The position numbers and the translations under genes were made by a program. Shown here piece by piece: positions 21,882 through 32,213 of a DNA stretch of 64,000 bases. The stretch comes from Ignavibacteriales bacterium. GTDB lineage: Bacteria; Bacteroidota; Ignavibacteria; Ignavibacteriales; Ignavibacteriaceae. Numbering within the stretch: the stretch's first letter is position 1; each line of letters opens with the position of its first letter. Under the pieces are notes generated by a model. That model was not told the DNA's origin. It saw only the letters and a list, made by a program, of their open reading frames with translations, and did no database searches. The DNA lies in NCBI GenBank assembly GCA_016714125.1, contig JADJNX010000001.1, positions 124,001 to 188,000 on the forward strand. The letters are read 5' to 3'.

Positions 21882-22428
21882 ATTTCCAGGTTTCTTTAGT
21901 GATCAAATAAATCGAATTTTTTATTGGTTTGCCATCAACTTCAGAGTTTTCTATAAAATCCTCTTTTAATGAGAAATGATGAGTTTTCATCAAGTTGATC
22001 GATGGAGTGTTTGCACTTTGAACATACCCCATGAGTGAACTTAATCCTAGATCGATAAATCCCAGTTCCATAACCCGGATTAAAGATTCAGAAGCATAAC
22101 CAACTCCCTGAAATCTGGGAAGTAACTCGAAACCAATCTCAGCGGTTTTCCTGTCATCAGAAAAATTCCACAGGCAGAGAGTACCCATAAAAGCTTTGTC
22201 AACTTTCCTTTGGATCACCCAATAAGCCCATTTACTTTCATCAGCACCGGCCAGAGTTTTAGAAATAAATTCCCGGGCTTCGTCCAAATTGGTGACAGGT
22301 TTTCTGTCGATATATTGATTTACAGCAGGATCTGATCTTAATGTAAAAAAATTCTCTGCATCTTCCGCAACCGGTTTCCGGAGGAAACAACGCTCAGTCG
22401 ATAAAGTCCGATTCAAAAAAGTGTTCAT
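21868..22428 (-). CDS. RimJ/RimL-type GNAT acetyltransferase
   Basis: A 186-residue GNAT-fold N-acetyltransferase of the ribosomal-protein-alanine (RimJ/RimL) group. The N terminus reads 'TLSTERCFLRKPVAEDAENF', typical of the subgroup. The acetyl-CoA binding loop is in 'LLPRFQGVGYASESLIRVME' (Q/RxxGxA/G pattern). 'SLMGYVQSANTPSINLMKT' contains the usual 'N..S..l..k' C-terminal element. The substrate could be a ribosomal protein N terminus or a small amine; nothing in the context decides. It converges on trmO with overlapping 3' ends. Confidence 0.88.
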   Translation of the reverse strand: MNTFLNRTLSTERCFLRKPVAEDAENFFTLRSDPAVNQYIDRKPVTNLDEAREFISKTLAGADESKWAYWVIQRKVDKAFMGTLCLWNFSDDRKTAEIGFELLPRFQGVGYASESLIRVMELGFIDLGLSSLMGYVQSANTPSINLMKTHHFSLKEDFIENSEVDGKPIKNSIYLITKETWKSNRE

Positions 22429-22743
22429 AAAATTAATATGTAATAAATAAAAATGTTCGACGATTAAAATCTCGATTACAATATAGTTTCATTTTATCAG
22501 AAATCAAAAAATATTTATAAACAAAAACATTTGGGAATTTTGGAAGATAAATGAAAGCTACGGAATTATATGTTTTTAGTAGAAATGCGCTAATCAGTGA
22601 GGATTAAATTCAGGTTAAGAAAAGAGGAAATAATCACAATAATCTGCAAACCCATTAATATTATTGGATTATTGGATTACTGCATTATTGGATTAACAAA
22701 AACCTCAGTAACTTACTACAAAATAATAAGTTACCGGTTTAAG
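22429..22743. other. 315-bp AT-rich spacer with short direct repeats
   Basis: This lies between the GNAT gene start and the tmRNA 3' end. It contains short tandem-like copies of 'ATTATTGGATTA' around 22658-22697. No gene with family support is present. An ORF crossing into the tmRNA is an artefact of translating the tRNA-like part. The upstream promoter of the GNAT gene should lie here, but no motif is clear. Confidence 0.5.
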
Positions 22744-23095
<352 letters not shown>

Positions 23096-23106
23096 AATAA
23101 AGGGAG

Positions 23107-23656
23107 CTATTTTTTCCATTTAATGTCTTGTCTTCCCGTCGTAAAATTTTCATGTCTTGCGGCAGTAAAGAAAAAATCGGAAAGTCTGTTTAGAAATATA
23201 ACGATATTTAAGTTGATTTCCTCTTTATGCATCAGGTTTACCGTTAATCGTTCGGCTCTTCTGCATACTGTTCTGCATATATGAAGAAGTGATGCCCCTT
23301 TTGCTTCCACCCGGAAGGATGAACTCTCTAAGCTCTTCCAACTGATTAGAGTAGAAATCTATCTGTTTTTCCAAATCAAGATAAAAATTTTCTTCAGCTC
23401 TTGGAATTTTAAAGTTTTTTGGTTCTGATTCAAATGGTGTTGCAAGGTCGGAACCGAGTGTAAAAAGTCTGTTTTGTATTATTTGAAGATCTTGTTTTAG
23501 GTCTTCTGACTGAATTTCACAAAGAGCATATCCGATAAATGCATTAAGCTCATCGATTGTACCATAAGTTTCTATTCTAAGATTGTCTTTACCAACTCTT
23601 TTGCCACCAAAGAGGCCTGTATCGCCGCTGTCACCGGTTTTTGTGTATATTTTCAT
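23107..23656 (-). CDS. PduO-type ATP:cob(I)alamin adenosyltransferase, interrupted by one frameshift
   Basis: It transfers the adenosyl group of ATP to cob(I)alamin to make coenzyme B12. The N terminus 'MKIYTKTGDSGDTGLFGGKRV' is the ATP-binding signature of the PduO/MMAB family, and 'YGTIDELNAFIGYAL' is also characteristic. The frame breaks at 'FILPGGSK', where an extra base in the AAAAGGGG run near 23306-23313 shifts it. The alternate frame gives 'GASLLHICRTVCRRAERLTV', the conserved RTxxRRAER helix, and ends at 23107. Repaired length is about 183 residues, normal. B12-dependent enzymes are not in this window. Confidence 0.92.
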
Positions 23657-23697
23657 TTATCTCGATGATTGTTTATTATGAAAACAAAAAGTGGTGA

Positions 23698-24777
23698 TTA
23701 AAGTTCCTTTACTATCGCATTAAACTTGCCGGTGGAACCATCAACAATCAGTTTTCTTCCGTCTTCGAGATATCCCTTACGCACAACCCCAAGAGCATTT
23801 ACAGAGCCAATGTGACCATTTAGTGCAACAGAGGTCAACACCCCTGCATCTGCACCATTTTCGTCTTTTAGAGCAGCCGGCAGGATGCCATCAAACTTAT
23901 GGTCAACTTCCAAATTTACCAGAAGTTTCTGAACTTTGTCATAAGTATCAAGTCTTGCAATCACTTCCTGTCCGATGAAACATCCTTTTTTAAGAGATAC
24001 CTCAGTCATCAACTTAATCTCATGTGGATTAAAATAATCGGAGAGTTCATTTACGCCGGGGAGCTTTTTGCCAGATAATAATCTCTTACAGAAGTTTCAG
24101 CCACAAAATCGACTGAAAAGGGACCGTCATAGTTGAGGATATAAGCAGTGAGTTTATCAAACCCGCTGGGATCACCAAAAATCAGATATTTTTCGATTTT
24201 ATCTGCAAACCGGGATTTAATCAGACTAAATGATTTATCTTCAAATTCAAAATGATAAATTTTGTTTGACTCTTCTTCTTTAATTCCTGAAAGAAGGATA
24301 ATAAATGTTTGAGCTTGCGGCCCATAGATCTCGAAACTGCCACAGGTACCTGTGTTATCTCTTACATTCACATCGTCGCTAATAATATATCTGTTTATCC
24401 ATCTGGTCAACTTATCCGAACTGCCAGCACTTCCAAAAAAGGAGTAATCGTGTCCCTTCGTGTACCAACAAAACCGAATCGATAATTCTCCCTTGTCAGA
24501 ACAAAAAATAGTTCTGATGCTCTCACCCGGTTTAAGATTTTTTAGATCGTTTGTGGAAATCCTGTTGAGAAAATCGAGTGCATCATTACCTTTAATTTCA
24601 AGAGTGGAAAAAGATGAAGTGTCCCTCACCGCTGTTCCATTTTTGAGCAGTTGTATATCTGCCTTACTTCCCTTTTTTACTCTCTGTAATTATGTAATTG
24701 TTTCCGAAAAGTGTGAATGTATAGCCATTTTGCGACAATATATCTTGAATTATGGAGGTAAAAATTTTATCAGTCAT
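23698..24777 (-). CDS. ygfZ: YgfZ/GcvT-like folate-binding protein, two compensating frameshifts
   Basis: YgfZ is a tetrahydrofolate-binding protein needed for repair or assembly of some Fe-S enzymes. The C-terminal segment contains the family signature 'KGCFIGQEVIARLD'. The middle segment contains 'LEIKGNDALDFLNRISTNDL'. A missing A in the A run near 24065-24069 separates them; repaired reading is 'KLPGVNELSDYFNPHEI'. Upstream, an extra A in the T6 tract at 24673-24678 (plus strand) separates the middle part from a probable N terminus 'MTDKIFTSIIQDILSQNGYT' starting at ATG 24777. The whole protein would be about 359 residues. The N-terminal join is my inference, the rest is firm. Confidence 0.86.
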
Positions 24778-24812
24778 ATCAGTTGTTTTGGGCGTATTAA
24801 TAAATTGAGCTA

Positions 24813-24838
24813 CTGCCCGGAGGATTAATTCCGGGCAG
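24813..24838 (-). terminator. Hairpin downstream of the lipoprotein gene
   Basis: An 8-bp perfect stem (CTGCCCGG at 24813-24820, CCGGGCAG at 24831-24838) lies 19 nt past the stop of the minus-strand lipoprotein gene. The following T tract is poor, so strength is uncertain. Confidence 0.55.
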
Positions 24839-24856
24839 CAATAAGAAGTGTTAAAT

Positions 24857-25738
24857 TTAGTAAGGTGTTACTTTTTCAGGGTACCGGGTATTCACATAAA
24901 GTGAATCTTTCCAAATGTATGTAACCGAGTCAATGATGGAAATGTAGTGATCGTTATCAACAAAAACATACTCGATATAATCGGGATATTTATCACCATT
25001 GGCGTCTGTCATAATTCTTTTTTGATTAATTCCTTCATAAGTTTTGAGCAGATGAGGCTGTTTATCAAAGCCGTTGATGAAGAAATAATTAAAATAGAAA
25101 GTTGCGTTTTTGAACTGGGCATAAAAGTCGATTTTGGCATATGGGATGTTTTTCCCTGCCCAGGTTTGCATTGAAATCGATTTGAATCCACCATGTGATG
25201 GTGTATATTTTTCCCACAACCGTCCAAATACTTTGCCTTCGTTTTTGAAGCCTGTCATGAAGAACATGGCAGTTCCAAGTCGGGTTGAGTCATAGTCAAT
25301 GAAACTTTGATCATAACCGATAACATTTTTCGATTCTATGAGTCTGTCTCTCTCCTGTCCTTCTCTTGAAGTTGCAATTAATGCAAAAACGAGTTTACCT
25401 GCCGATTCCTGGCGGTAGATTACCGCAGCCGGAGGTATTCCCACTGAGTTGGGGATATCCTCTTCGATAACATAACTGCCTTTCGGATAGGTTCTGAGTA
25501 CAGCCTCCATAAGATCGATTGTATCCCCCGGGAAACGGGTTTTAGTCAGAGATTTTCTTTTTTGAAGGTTATACTCCTGTATGGAAAGATCTTTATCCGG
25601 TTGATCTTCAACAAGATCAGTTGTCTCAGTGGATCCAGTTGCAGTAGGATCTTCAGTTACTGTGTCATCTCCACAACCTGCGACAAAAATCGCAAGTCCA
25701 TAGATTAAAACAAATGTGATTAGATATTTTAACTTCAT
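24857..25738 (-). CDS. Hypothetical lipoprotein
   Basis: A 293-residue protein with lipoprotein signal 'FVLIYGLAIFVAGC' (lipobox VAGC, Cys22), then a Thr/Glu/Asp-rich linker ('DDTVTEDPTATGSTETTD'). The mature part is not recognised. It contains 'DANGDKYPDYIEYVFVDNDH', a Dx[DN]xDG-like calcium-loop pattern ('DANGDKYPD'). It lies 15 nt downstream of the M20 peptidase gene and is probably cotranscribed with it. No function is proposed. Confidence 0.72.
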   Translation of the reverse strand: MKLKYLITFVLIYGLAIFVAGCGDDTVTEDPTATGSTETTDLVEDQPDKDLSIQEYNLQKRKSLTKTRFPGDTIDLMEAVLRTYPKGSYVIEEDIPNSVGIPPAAVIYRQESAGKLVFALIATSREGQERDRLIESKNVIGYDQSFIDYDSTRLGTAMFFMTGFKNEGKVFGRLWEKYTPSHGGFKSISMQTWAGKNIPYAKIDFYAQFKNATFYFNYFFINGFDKQPHLLKTYEGINQKRIMTDANGDKYPDYIEYVFVDNDHYISIIDSVTYIWKDSLYVNTRYPEKVTPY

Positions 25739-25753
25739 TTTTAAACAGTTCCT

Positions 25754-27121
25754 TTATTTCTTTGCGTATTCTTCCATAAACCAAGCGGAACTTATTATTC
25801 CAAGCCTGAAATGGTTGAGATCAAAGTGTTCATCCGGTGAATGGAGATTTTCGGTGTTAAGGCCAAGACCCATAAGCACTGCATCGGCTCCCAGATATTT
25901 TTTAAATTTGGCTACCACAGGAATACTTCCACCTTCTCTGATGTAAACAGTATCCTTTCCAAATGCACGGCTGAGTGCATTTGTTGCAGCAGTGATTGCT
26001 TTGGATTCCAGTGGAACCAGGCAGGCTTCAGCACCATGAACTTCACTTACCTTCACTTTAACAGATTTTGGCGCAACACTTTCAACAAAATCTTTAAACT
26101 GCTGAGCAGTTTTTACGGGATCCTGATTAGCGACAAGTCTCATACTGATTTTTGCTGAGGCTTTTGACGGGATGATCGTTTTAGCACCTGCACCACTGAA
26201 TCCACCCCATATCCCATTACAATCCAACGTTGGTCTCGCTCCGGTTCTTTCTATAACTGTATAACCTTTTTCACCCCAAAGTTCATCAACGTTTAAATGG
26301 TTTTTATACTCTTCTTCAGAGAATTCGAGTAGCGCAAGTTTATTTCTCTCAAGTTCTGTCAGAGGTACCACATCATCATAAAATCCCGGAATGGCAACTT
26401 TACCATCTTCATCGTGCATTTTAGCAATGATCTGAGAAAGGATGTTTACCGGATTTGCAACAGCTCCTCCAAATGTACCTGAATGGAGGTCTCTTGATGG
26501 ACCGGTAATCTCAACTTCCATATAACACAATCCTCTTAACCCATAGGTAAGAGTTGGCAGCATAGGAGCGAAAAGAGCTGTATCTGAAACAAGCACCACA
26601 TCACATTTTAATAATTCTTTATTTGCTTTCAGGAATGGTTCAAGACTAGGACTGCCAATCTCTTCTTCTCCCTCAATAATAAATTTTACATTGAGAGGAA
26701 GTTCACCTACCGTCTGCATTATCGATTGAACCGCTTTAATGTGCATGTAGAGTTGACCCTTATCGTCAGTTGCTCCACGAGCATAGATTTTACCATCTTT
26801 AATAACGGGATTAAATGGCTCGCTGTGCCACAATTCCACAGGATCAACAGGTTGGACATCGTAGTGGCCATAGATGAGAACAGTTGGGGCACCCTCAACT
26901 CTAAGTCTCTCTCCATACACTACCGGATGTCCGGCGGTTTGCATCACCTCGGCGCGGTCGAGTCCTGCTTCAAGCATTTTCTCGGCAGTGAAGGCAGCAC
27001 ATTTATTAATGTCGTCCCTGTTCTCAGGAAGTGTGCTGATGCTGGGGAAACGAAGATATTCGGTCAACTCACCGATATATTTTTCGATATTTTGATTTAC
27101 ATGTTGTTCTAAATTGGCCAT
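25754..27121 (-). CDS. M20 family metallodipeptidase
   Basis: A 455-residue di-zinc peptidase of the M20 (PF01546) family, closest in layout to the cytosolic nonspecific dipeptidase / CNDP2-DUG1 group. Metal and catalytic residues are visible: His86 and Asp88 in 'YGHYDVQPVDP', Asp119 in 'YARGATDDKGQ', the Glu pair in 'IIEGEEEIGSPS' and the final metal His in 'NLHSPDEHFDL'. The inserted dimerisation domain lies about residues 200-370 ('SRDLHSGTFGGAVANP'). It hydrolyses short peptides, probably in the cytoplasm, as no signal peptide is seen. It sits between two lipoprotein genes in the same orientation, 8 nt from the upstream one. Confidence 0.93.
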   Translation of the reverse strand: MANLEQHVNQNIEKYIGELTEYLRFPSISTLPENRDDINKCAAFTAEKMLEAGLDRAEVMQTAGHPVVYGERLRVEGAPTVLIYGHYDVQPVDPVELWHSEPFNPVIKDGKIYARGATDDKGQLYMHIKAVQSIMQTVGELPLNVKFIIEGEEEIGSPSLEPFLKANKELLKCDVVLVSDTALFAPMLPTLTYGLRGLCYMEVEITGPSRDLHSGTFGGAVANPVNILSQIIAKMHDEDGKVAIPGFYDDVVPLTELERNKLALLEFSEEEYKNHLNVDELWGEKGYTVIERTGARPTLDCNGIWGGFSGAGAKTIIPSKASAKISMRLVANQDPVKTAQQFKDFVESVAPKSVKVKVSEVHGAEACLVPLESKAITAATNALSRAFGKDTVYIREGGSIPVVAKFKKYLGADAVLMGLGLNTENLHSPDEHFDLNHFRLGIISSAWFMEEYAKK

Positions 27122-27129
27122 AACAATCC

Positions 27130-28140
27130 TTAATTGATCTTGTATTTGTAAATAATGGGAACAAATTTTTCGAATCTGTCCACGGTCTTTACATCCATTT
27201 TTCTTAAAATATTCTTCACAGGAATAAATTCATGTGAATAAGGGTCATCTATCAAATAAATAAATCCTGTCTTATCAAGAGCGATCGATTCAATAGCTGC
27301 TGCATACCGGAATGCATGATAGCCGGGTATGTAATTGGTTATCTGAAAAACTCTTAGATTCGTGACTTTAAATTTATTATCAAATTTTAAATTAAAAAAG
27401 TTTAGTCTGTTTCTATCCACTCCCCAAAGTGAACCGTCTTCACCGGGAGCAAGCCCTGTTATTGTATTAATCCCGAGATGATCAAGTAACATGGTGTTTA
27501 CAATCTTAAGAGTTTTTTTATCAATCACCCTTATCAGACTACCATCAAATGTTTTTTCACCTCTTTTGATACCTTCCAGACCAAGGTAGAGGTAGTTGGA
27601 ATCAACTGCCAGCCCTTCGTATCCGATGTTGTCAGAAATATGCTCTCGAAACAGTGAATCGGGAGTAATATCAAGTCGCTTTAACCCTGTCACAACCAAT
27701 GAAAATATGTTATTGTTTTTGAATATCACCTCATAGATACCAAATTGTGCCCGATATTTACTATCAGGCTCAATGCTCACATAAACTTTGCCTGAATATT
27801 TATCATACGCAATATCTTCAAAATCAAGCTTTACTTTATCTGGCAGGCTATCAGTTATGCTTGAATCGATAGCAATCGCTTGAAAGAAAAAATCATTATC
27901 CACCACCTTAAGAAGATGAAATGCCTCTTTATCATCACACAAGATGAAGACGGGTTGCCCCAGTTCATCAGTTTTTATAAAAGCCATACCCGAAGTCTGA
28001 TTCGGGAAATATTTGCCATCTGTTAACCATGTAGGAAATCCGATAACAAGCCCCGAAGGAGAGCCACACCTGCTCAACTCAAAAAATAGTGCTGTTATAG
28101 TTAAAGCTATAATTGCTATATTTAAGTATTTTAATTTCAT
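27130..28140 (-). CDS. Lipoprotein with a predicted beta-propeller, phytase-like or SdiA-regulated type
   Basis: A 336-residue exported protein with a probable lipobox 'ELSRC' (Cys25) after the hydrophobic stretch 'IAIIALTITALFFELS'. The body has repeated blade-like segments such as 'FEDIAYDKYSGKVYVSIEPD', 'NIGYEGLAVDSNYLYLGLEG' and 'TGLAPGEDGSLWGVDRN'. The 'EGLA' pattern recalls the esterase-like-activity-of-phytase and SdiA-regulated propeller families. Substrate unknown. It is the first gene of a probable operon with the M20 peptidase and the next lipoprotein, and is divergent from lptF. Confidence 0.65.
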   Translation of the reverse strand: MKLKYLNIAIIALTITALFFELSRCGSPSGLVIGFPTWLTDGKYFPNQTSGMAFIKTDELGQPVFILCDDKEAFHLLKVVDNDFFFQAIAIDSSITDSLPDKVKLDFEDIAYDKYSGKVYVSIEPDSKYRAQFGIYEVIFKNNNIFSLVVTGLKRLDITPDSLFREHISDNIGYEGLAVDSNYLYLGLEGIKRGEKTFDGSLIRVIDKKTLKIVNTMLLDHLGINTITGLAPGEDGSLWGVDRNRLNFFNLKFDNKFKVTNLRVFQITNYIPGYHAFRYAAAIESIALDKTGFIYLIDDPYSHEFIPVKNILRKMDVKTVDRFEKFVPIIYKYKIN

Positions 28141-28201
28141 TTAGTTACAAAACTAAGCAGTTTTACCATTAGAAAAAATACGAAGGCACTACCCCAAACT
28201 A

Positions 28202-29569
28202 ATGATCCTAAGTTTTTATGTGATGAGGAAGTTTTTTATACCATTCCTCTTTTCTGTATTCTCTCTTTTCTCGATTTTCATCCTCCAGTTTTTGATGAGA
28301 TTCTCCGAACAATTGATCGGCAAGGGTATAGCAACAACTCTGATTATTCAGTTGATTGTTTACAACCTGGCATGGATGATGGTTCTGGTGGTGCCCATGG
28401 CGGTGCTGGTTGCCACTCTTATGGCATTTGGAGGATTATCTCAGAATAATGAAATTACGGCGATAAGGGCGGCAGGATTAAGCATCTACAAACTGACAAT
28501 TCTTCCGTTGCTTATGGCAGCAGGACTTGTCTATTTTCTGATCTATTTTAATAACGAAATCCTTCCGGATGCAAATCACAAAACTAAAAACCTGATGTGG
28601 GAGATTACTGCAACCCGACCTGCTCTTTCAATTGTGCCAAATGTTTTTATGACCGAGATTTCAGGTTACGCGATTCTTGCCGAAAAAGTGACACAAGATT
28701 CAAACAAATTGACGAATGTTAAAATTTATGACAACAGCAGAACAGGTGCAGTTAATATCCTCACTGCCAAAAGAGGTGAATTAAACTTTAATCTTGACCG
28801 TACAAAACTTGTTATGAATCTCTTTGATGGCGAAATCCATGAGCAAGGAGAAAACTACCTTTACAGAAAAATTCAATTTAAGCAACATCTGCTTTTGATG
28901 AATTCTGAGCAGTTTTCGCTAAAGAAAATTACCGACGACTATCGTTCCGATCGTGAACTTGGGATTGCCGACCTGGAACTCAGGGCTGACAGTATTAAAA
29001 AGTACTCTCTGAACATGTTCAAATCATGAGCAGACTGTCAAGTCCCTTCTTCTATGGTGATTCCATTGGGAACGCCCTGCCACCAATGAATGCAGGTGAT
29101 ACCGGAACCCCTGTCTATTATGAAAGACTAAAAGGAAAAGTTAAACAGCAGCTTTCAACGATTGAAACAACCCTTACAGCAATCGATTATTTGATTTTGC
29201 AGGAGTATGCTTACAAAGTTGAAGTGGAGAAGAAATTTTCGATTCCTGCCGCGTGTCTGGTTTTTTTATTGCTCGGAGCTCCGCTTGGAATGATGACAAG
29301 AAGGGGTGGTTTTGGTGCCGCTGCAAGTATTAGTCTCTTCTTTTTCCTTCTCTACTGGTCTTTCCTGATTGGTGGGGGAAAAACTTGCTGATCGTGGGCT
29401 CGTCTCCCCGTTTGTAGGAATGTGGGCTGCAAATTTTATTCTTGCAATCACGGGGCTATATCTCTTCTATAGATCGGTAAGAGATAATGCCACAATCGAC
29501 TTATCATCACTGCAACGGTTTTTACCCAAAAGATACAGAAAGTCTGATGGCGATGTTCAAGATACTTGA
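28202..29569 (+). CDS. lptF: LptF/LptG family lipopolysaccharide export permease, two frameshifts
   Basis: This is an inner-membrane permease of the LptB2FG-type transporter that lifts lipopolysaccharide from the membrane. The N-terminal part has the family start ('FYVMRKFFIPFLFSVF') and 'NNEITAIRAAGLSIY' before a periplasmic beta domain. A missing A near 29022 breaks the frame; the other frame continues 'MSRLSSPFFYGDSIG' and reaches the C-terminal helices ('KKFSIPAACLVFLLLGAPLG'). An extra G in the G5 run near 29373-29377 breaks it again; the third segment continues 'EKLADRGLVSPFVGMWAANF'. Repaired length is about 455 residues. The gene overlaps lptG by 23 nt. Since Lpt genes are essential in most diderms, sequence error is the likely cause. 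Confidence 0.9.
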
Positions 29570-30638
29570 CAGATACATCATCAAAAGTTTTATTCTGTCA
29601 ATCTTTTATGGACTGATGGCGTTTACTCTTCTTTTTGTCATCATCGATCTGATGGAAAATCTCGATGACTTTATTGATAATAATGTAGATACTCTAATCA
29701 TTCTAGAGTATTACCTCGTTTTTACTCCCGAAATCCTTAAATTGATGACTCCTGTCGCAGTGCTTTTTGGAGGGTTGTTTACAGCGGGTAAAATGTCGAG
29801 CAACAGCGAACTCACTGCAATAAAATCGAGTGGTGTTTCTATCTATAGATTCATGCTCCCCTTTATTATCGTTTGTATCTTTATTTCGGGATTAATCTTC
29901 TATTTTGGTGGGTTTGTTGTGCCCGATGCAAATGTGAGAAAAACACAGATTGAGGCAGAGTACCTTAAAAAGAACGAATCATCGGCAATAAGCAATCTCT
30001 TTTTTCAGGATCCCCCCAACAGAATTATCAACATGTTCTATTTTAACCCTGAAAAACTCGAAGCTTATAAAACAGGGATTCAAACCTATGATACCCTGAA
30101 TTCGATAAAGATGACTCAAAGAATTGATTCCGAAAGGCTTGTGTTTAATCCAACAACAGGAACTTGGACTGCTTATAACGGTACTATTAGAATATTTAGC
30201 GAGTTAAATGAAAACTTCACGTCTTTTGCCCAAATGGAGATTAAAGGACTTAAATTTACCCCGGATGACTTGCAGGTAAAACAACAGCGACTCGAGATTT
30301 TAAGCAATGTCCAGCTAAAAAAACTGATCGATGATACCAAAAATGCCGGATATGACTCTCAAAGGGTTGAAATTGAATATTATTCCAGGTTTTCATTCCC
30401 CTTTACTGCCATTATTATTATTATCTTTGGACTTCCAATATCTACAGTTAAACGAAGAACCGGAATTGCTCTGCAATTTGGAATTAATATCCTCGTAACT
30501 TTTATTTATTTAAGTATGATGCAGATCGTCACCGCATTGGGGAAAAACGGTTCTCTGGAACCACTTCTAACCGCATGGCTTGTAAATCTTATATTCTTCT
30601 CAGCTGCCATGTTTAATCTTTTTAGAATTAAGGGATAA
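29547..30638 (+). CDS. lptG: LptF/LptG family lipopolysaccharide export permease
   Basis: The second permease of the LPS export complex, intact. I start it at ATG 29547 (MAMFKILDRYIIKSF), as LptG proteins begin close to 'LDRYI'; an upstream in-frame ATG at 29487 would add 20 unlike residues. Six transmembrane helices flank a periplasmic beta-jellyroll domain (about residues 130-270). Conserved family segments are 'LTPVAVLFGGLFTAGKMSSN', 'SELTAIKSSGVSIYR' and 'RFSFPFTAIIIIIFGLPIS'. Partners LptB, LptA, LptC and LptD are not in this window. It overlaps the end of lptF, as expected for a co-translated pair. Confidence 0.92.
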   Translation: MAMFKILDRYIIKSFILSIFYGLMAFTLLFVIIDLMENLDDFIDNNVDTLIILEYYLVFTPEILKLMTPVAVLFGGLFTAGKMSSNSELTAIKSSGVSIYRFMLPFIIVCIFISGLIFYFGGFVVPDANVRKTQIEAEYLKKNESSAISNLFFQDPPNRIINMFYFNPEKLEAYKTGIQTYDTLNSIKMTQRIDSERLVFNPTTGTWTAYNGTIRIFSELNENFTSFAQMEIKGLKFTPDDLQVKQQRLEILSNVQLKKLIDDTKNAGYDSQRVEIEYYSRFSFPFTAIIIIIFGLPISTVKRRTGIALQFGINILVTFIYLSMMQIVTALGKNGSLEPLLTAWLVNLIFFSAAMFNLFRIKG

Positions 30639-30694
30639 TCATTTCCCTAATTCAAATCTTTTTCTTATTTTTAATTCAAAAGTAAGTAGGAATT

Positions 30695-32179
30695 ATGGAA
30701 ACAAACTCTGCCGGCAGTTACCTGCTAAAAAACCAAAAAGGATCCTGGCGAAACTTCGATTATTTTGAAGCCATCCATGCTGACCTTGGTATTCAAGTAC
30801 TTCTCTTTAGATCAAAAGAGGAGATGGCACCACTACATCTTGACAAACTAAAAAAACTCAGGAAACTGGGTTTTGAATCTGTTTTAAAAGTTTTTGATAT
30901 CTATTATTATGAGAACAGACTATATGTTGCCACAGAGTTCCCGGGGCAAATGTCACTATTTGATTATTTCTACACACTGAACAGACCCCTTGAACCTTAT
31001 AAGGCGATTGACCTTGTATTGTCAATTCTCCTGGCTATTGAAGATCTGCATAATCTCGGTTATGCTATCGGTTATCTTGATGAGAGCATTATTTTCTTCA
31101 TTCATGGCAAGAGGATTAAAATAGGCGGAAACTGGCTGGTACATTATGAAAATTTAAAAGCCATCGATGAATTTGAACTCGCAACAGAGGACAGCAGAGA
31201 GGCAAAATTGCAGGATGTTGCAAGATGTGGAGCCATTCTTTTTAGACTTTTAAATCAGGATACCCTGCTGACAACAAATCTGAGTTTCAGTAAAGTACTG
31301 CAAAGTTCTCCTGCGAGTATTCCTGCTCCAATCCTGGAGATTATTCTCAAAGCCGTAAATATCGAAAAACCTTCATACAGTGATGCATCGGGGATGATTT
31401 ATGACCTAAAAGCTATCAGACCTCAGTTTGAACCTGATCTTTCCAAAAACTTTGCTGTTCCTGCCGATGCAGGGAGAGTGGAATCAGGAGGGTCCAGAGT
31501 AAAAGTTACCGCCATTCTAAAAGGTTCTGATACAATAGCCGAATCAACTGCTGATAACCTCATAAAAGAGAAAAGCCACAAACCCAAACTCTCTATGGTT
31601 AATCTTCTGTTTTTGCTTCTTATAGTAGTTATTAGCGCAGGTGGGTTGTTATATCTCCTTAAAGGTTCTCTGTTTGGAAGCAAGCCAAACGAACAGGTGG
31701 CCGCGATCAGTGAAAATCTTGCCGTTACACCAAAAAAGATGCAACCAAGTGATAATCTAACTGTACAGGTGAATGAAACGCTGGAAATTATACTGCAACA
31801 CTCCGCCGCTGGAAGAAATGCTGCTGCGACATCCCCGGATCAAAACCACCCGGGAACAAAGTCTTCAATTGAATATTTTGTTAATCTTTATGACGGTATA
31901 GCAGAGTTAAAAATCGGGAATCTCGACTCGGCTTATGCAAAAATTGACAGAGCCGCACTGATTTCAAACAGATCGGTTACAGAACTTGATGCCATTTTTG
32001 CATTGGGCTGTTACTCGATTAAAAAAAATGATGGTGACAATGCCTGGCTCTATATCTCCCGATACTCAGAATTGATGGATATCGCTATAACAAACTCAGG
32101 GAATATCCCTAAGGAAACTAAAGCCGGTATAGATCTGAAGAAGGAGAAGATGAGTAAAATTTTGGAGAACTTTAAATAA
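30695..32179 (+). CDS. Membrane-anchored pseudokinase with periplasmic C-terminal domain
   Basis: A 494-residue protein. Residues about 20-245 follow the protein-kinase fold: the N-lobe, a hinge-like 'LYVATEFPGQMSLFDYF' and helices of the C-lobe. The catalytic motifs are lost. Where HRDxKxxN is expected the sequence is 'GYAIGYLDESII' (about 122-133), and where DFG is expected it is 'KIGGNWL' (142-148). The nucleotide-binding glycine loop is also absent. A single membrane helix spans about residues 300-322 ('LSMVNLLFLLLIVVISAGG'). The remaining 170 residues are helical and probably periplasmic, perhaps TPR-like. It follows lptG by 57 nt, so it may belong to the same transcript. I infer a scaffold or regulator rather than an enzyme. 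Confidence 0.75.
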   Translation: METNSAGSYLLKNQKGSWRNFDYFEAIHADLGIQVLLFRSKEEMAPLHLDKLKKLRKLGFESVLKVFDIYYYENRLYVATEFPGQMSLFDYFYTLNRPLEPYKAIDLVLSILLAIEDLHNLGYAIGYLDESIIFFIHGKRIKIGGNWLVHYENLKAIDEFELATEDSREAKLQDVARCGAILFRLLNQDTLLTTNLSFSKVLQSSPASIPAPILEIILKAVNIEKPSYSDASGMIYDLKAIRPQFEPDLSKNFAVPADAGRVESGGSRVKVTAILKGSDTIAESTADNLIKEKSHKPKLSMVNLLFLLLIVVISAGGLLYLLKGSLFGSKPNEQVAAISENLAVTPKKMQPSDNLTVQVNETLEIILQHSAAGRNAAATSPDQNHPGTKSSIEYFVNLYDGIAELKIGNLDSAYAKIDRAALISNRSVTELDAIFALGCYSIKKNDGDNAWLYISRYSELMDIAITNSGNIPKETKAGIDLKKEKMSKILENFK

Positions 32180-32213
32180 CGAGAACCATTTAAGACAAAA
32201 TCATACTAAAAGG

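Noticed and set aside
22655..22700. Short repeats resembling a CRISPR array
   Set aside because: Copies are only about 12 bp, AT-rich, irregular in spacing and without cas genes.
29026..29391. A separate small gene starting at the ATGA overlap after the first lptF segment
   Set aside because: Its product is the missing C-terminal part of LptF and has no start of its own in the family; a frameshift explains it better.
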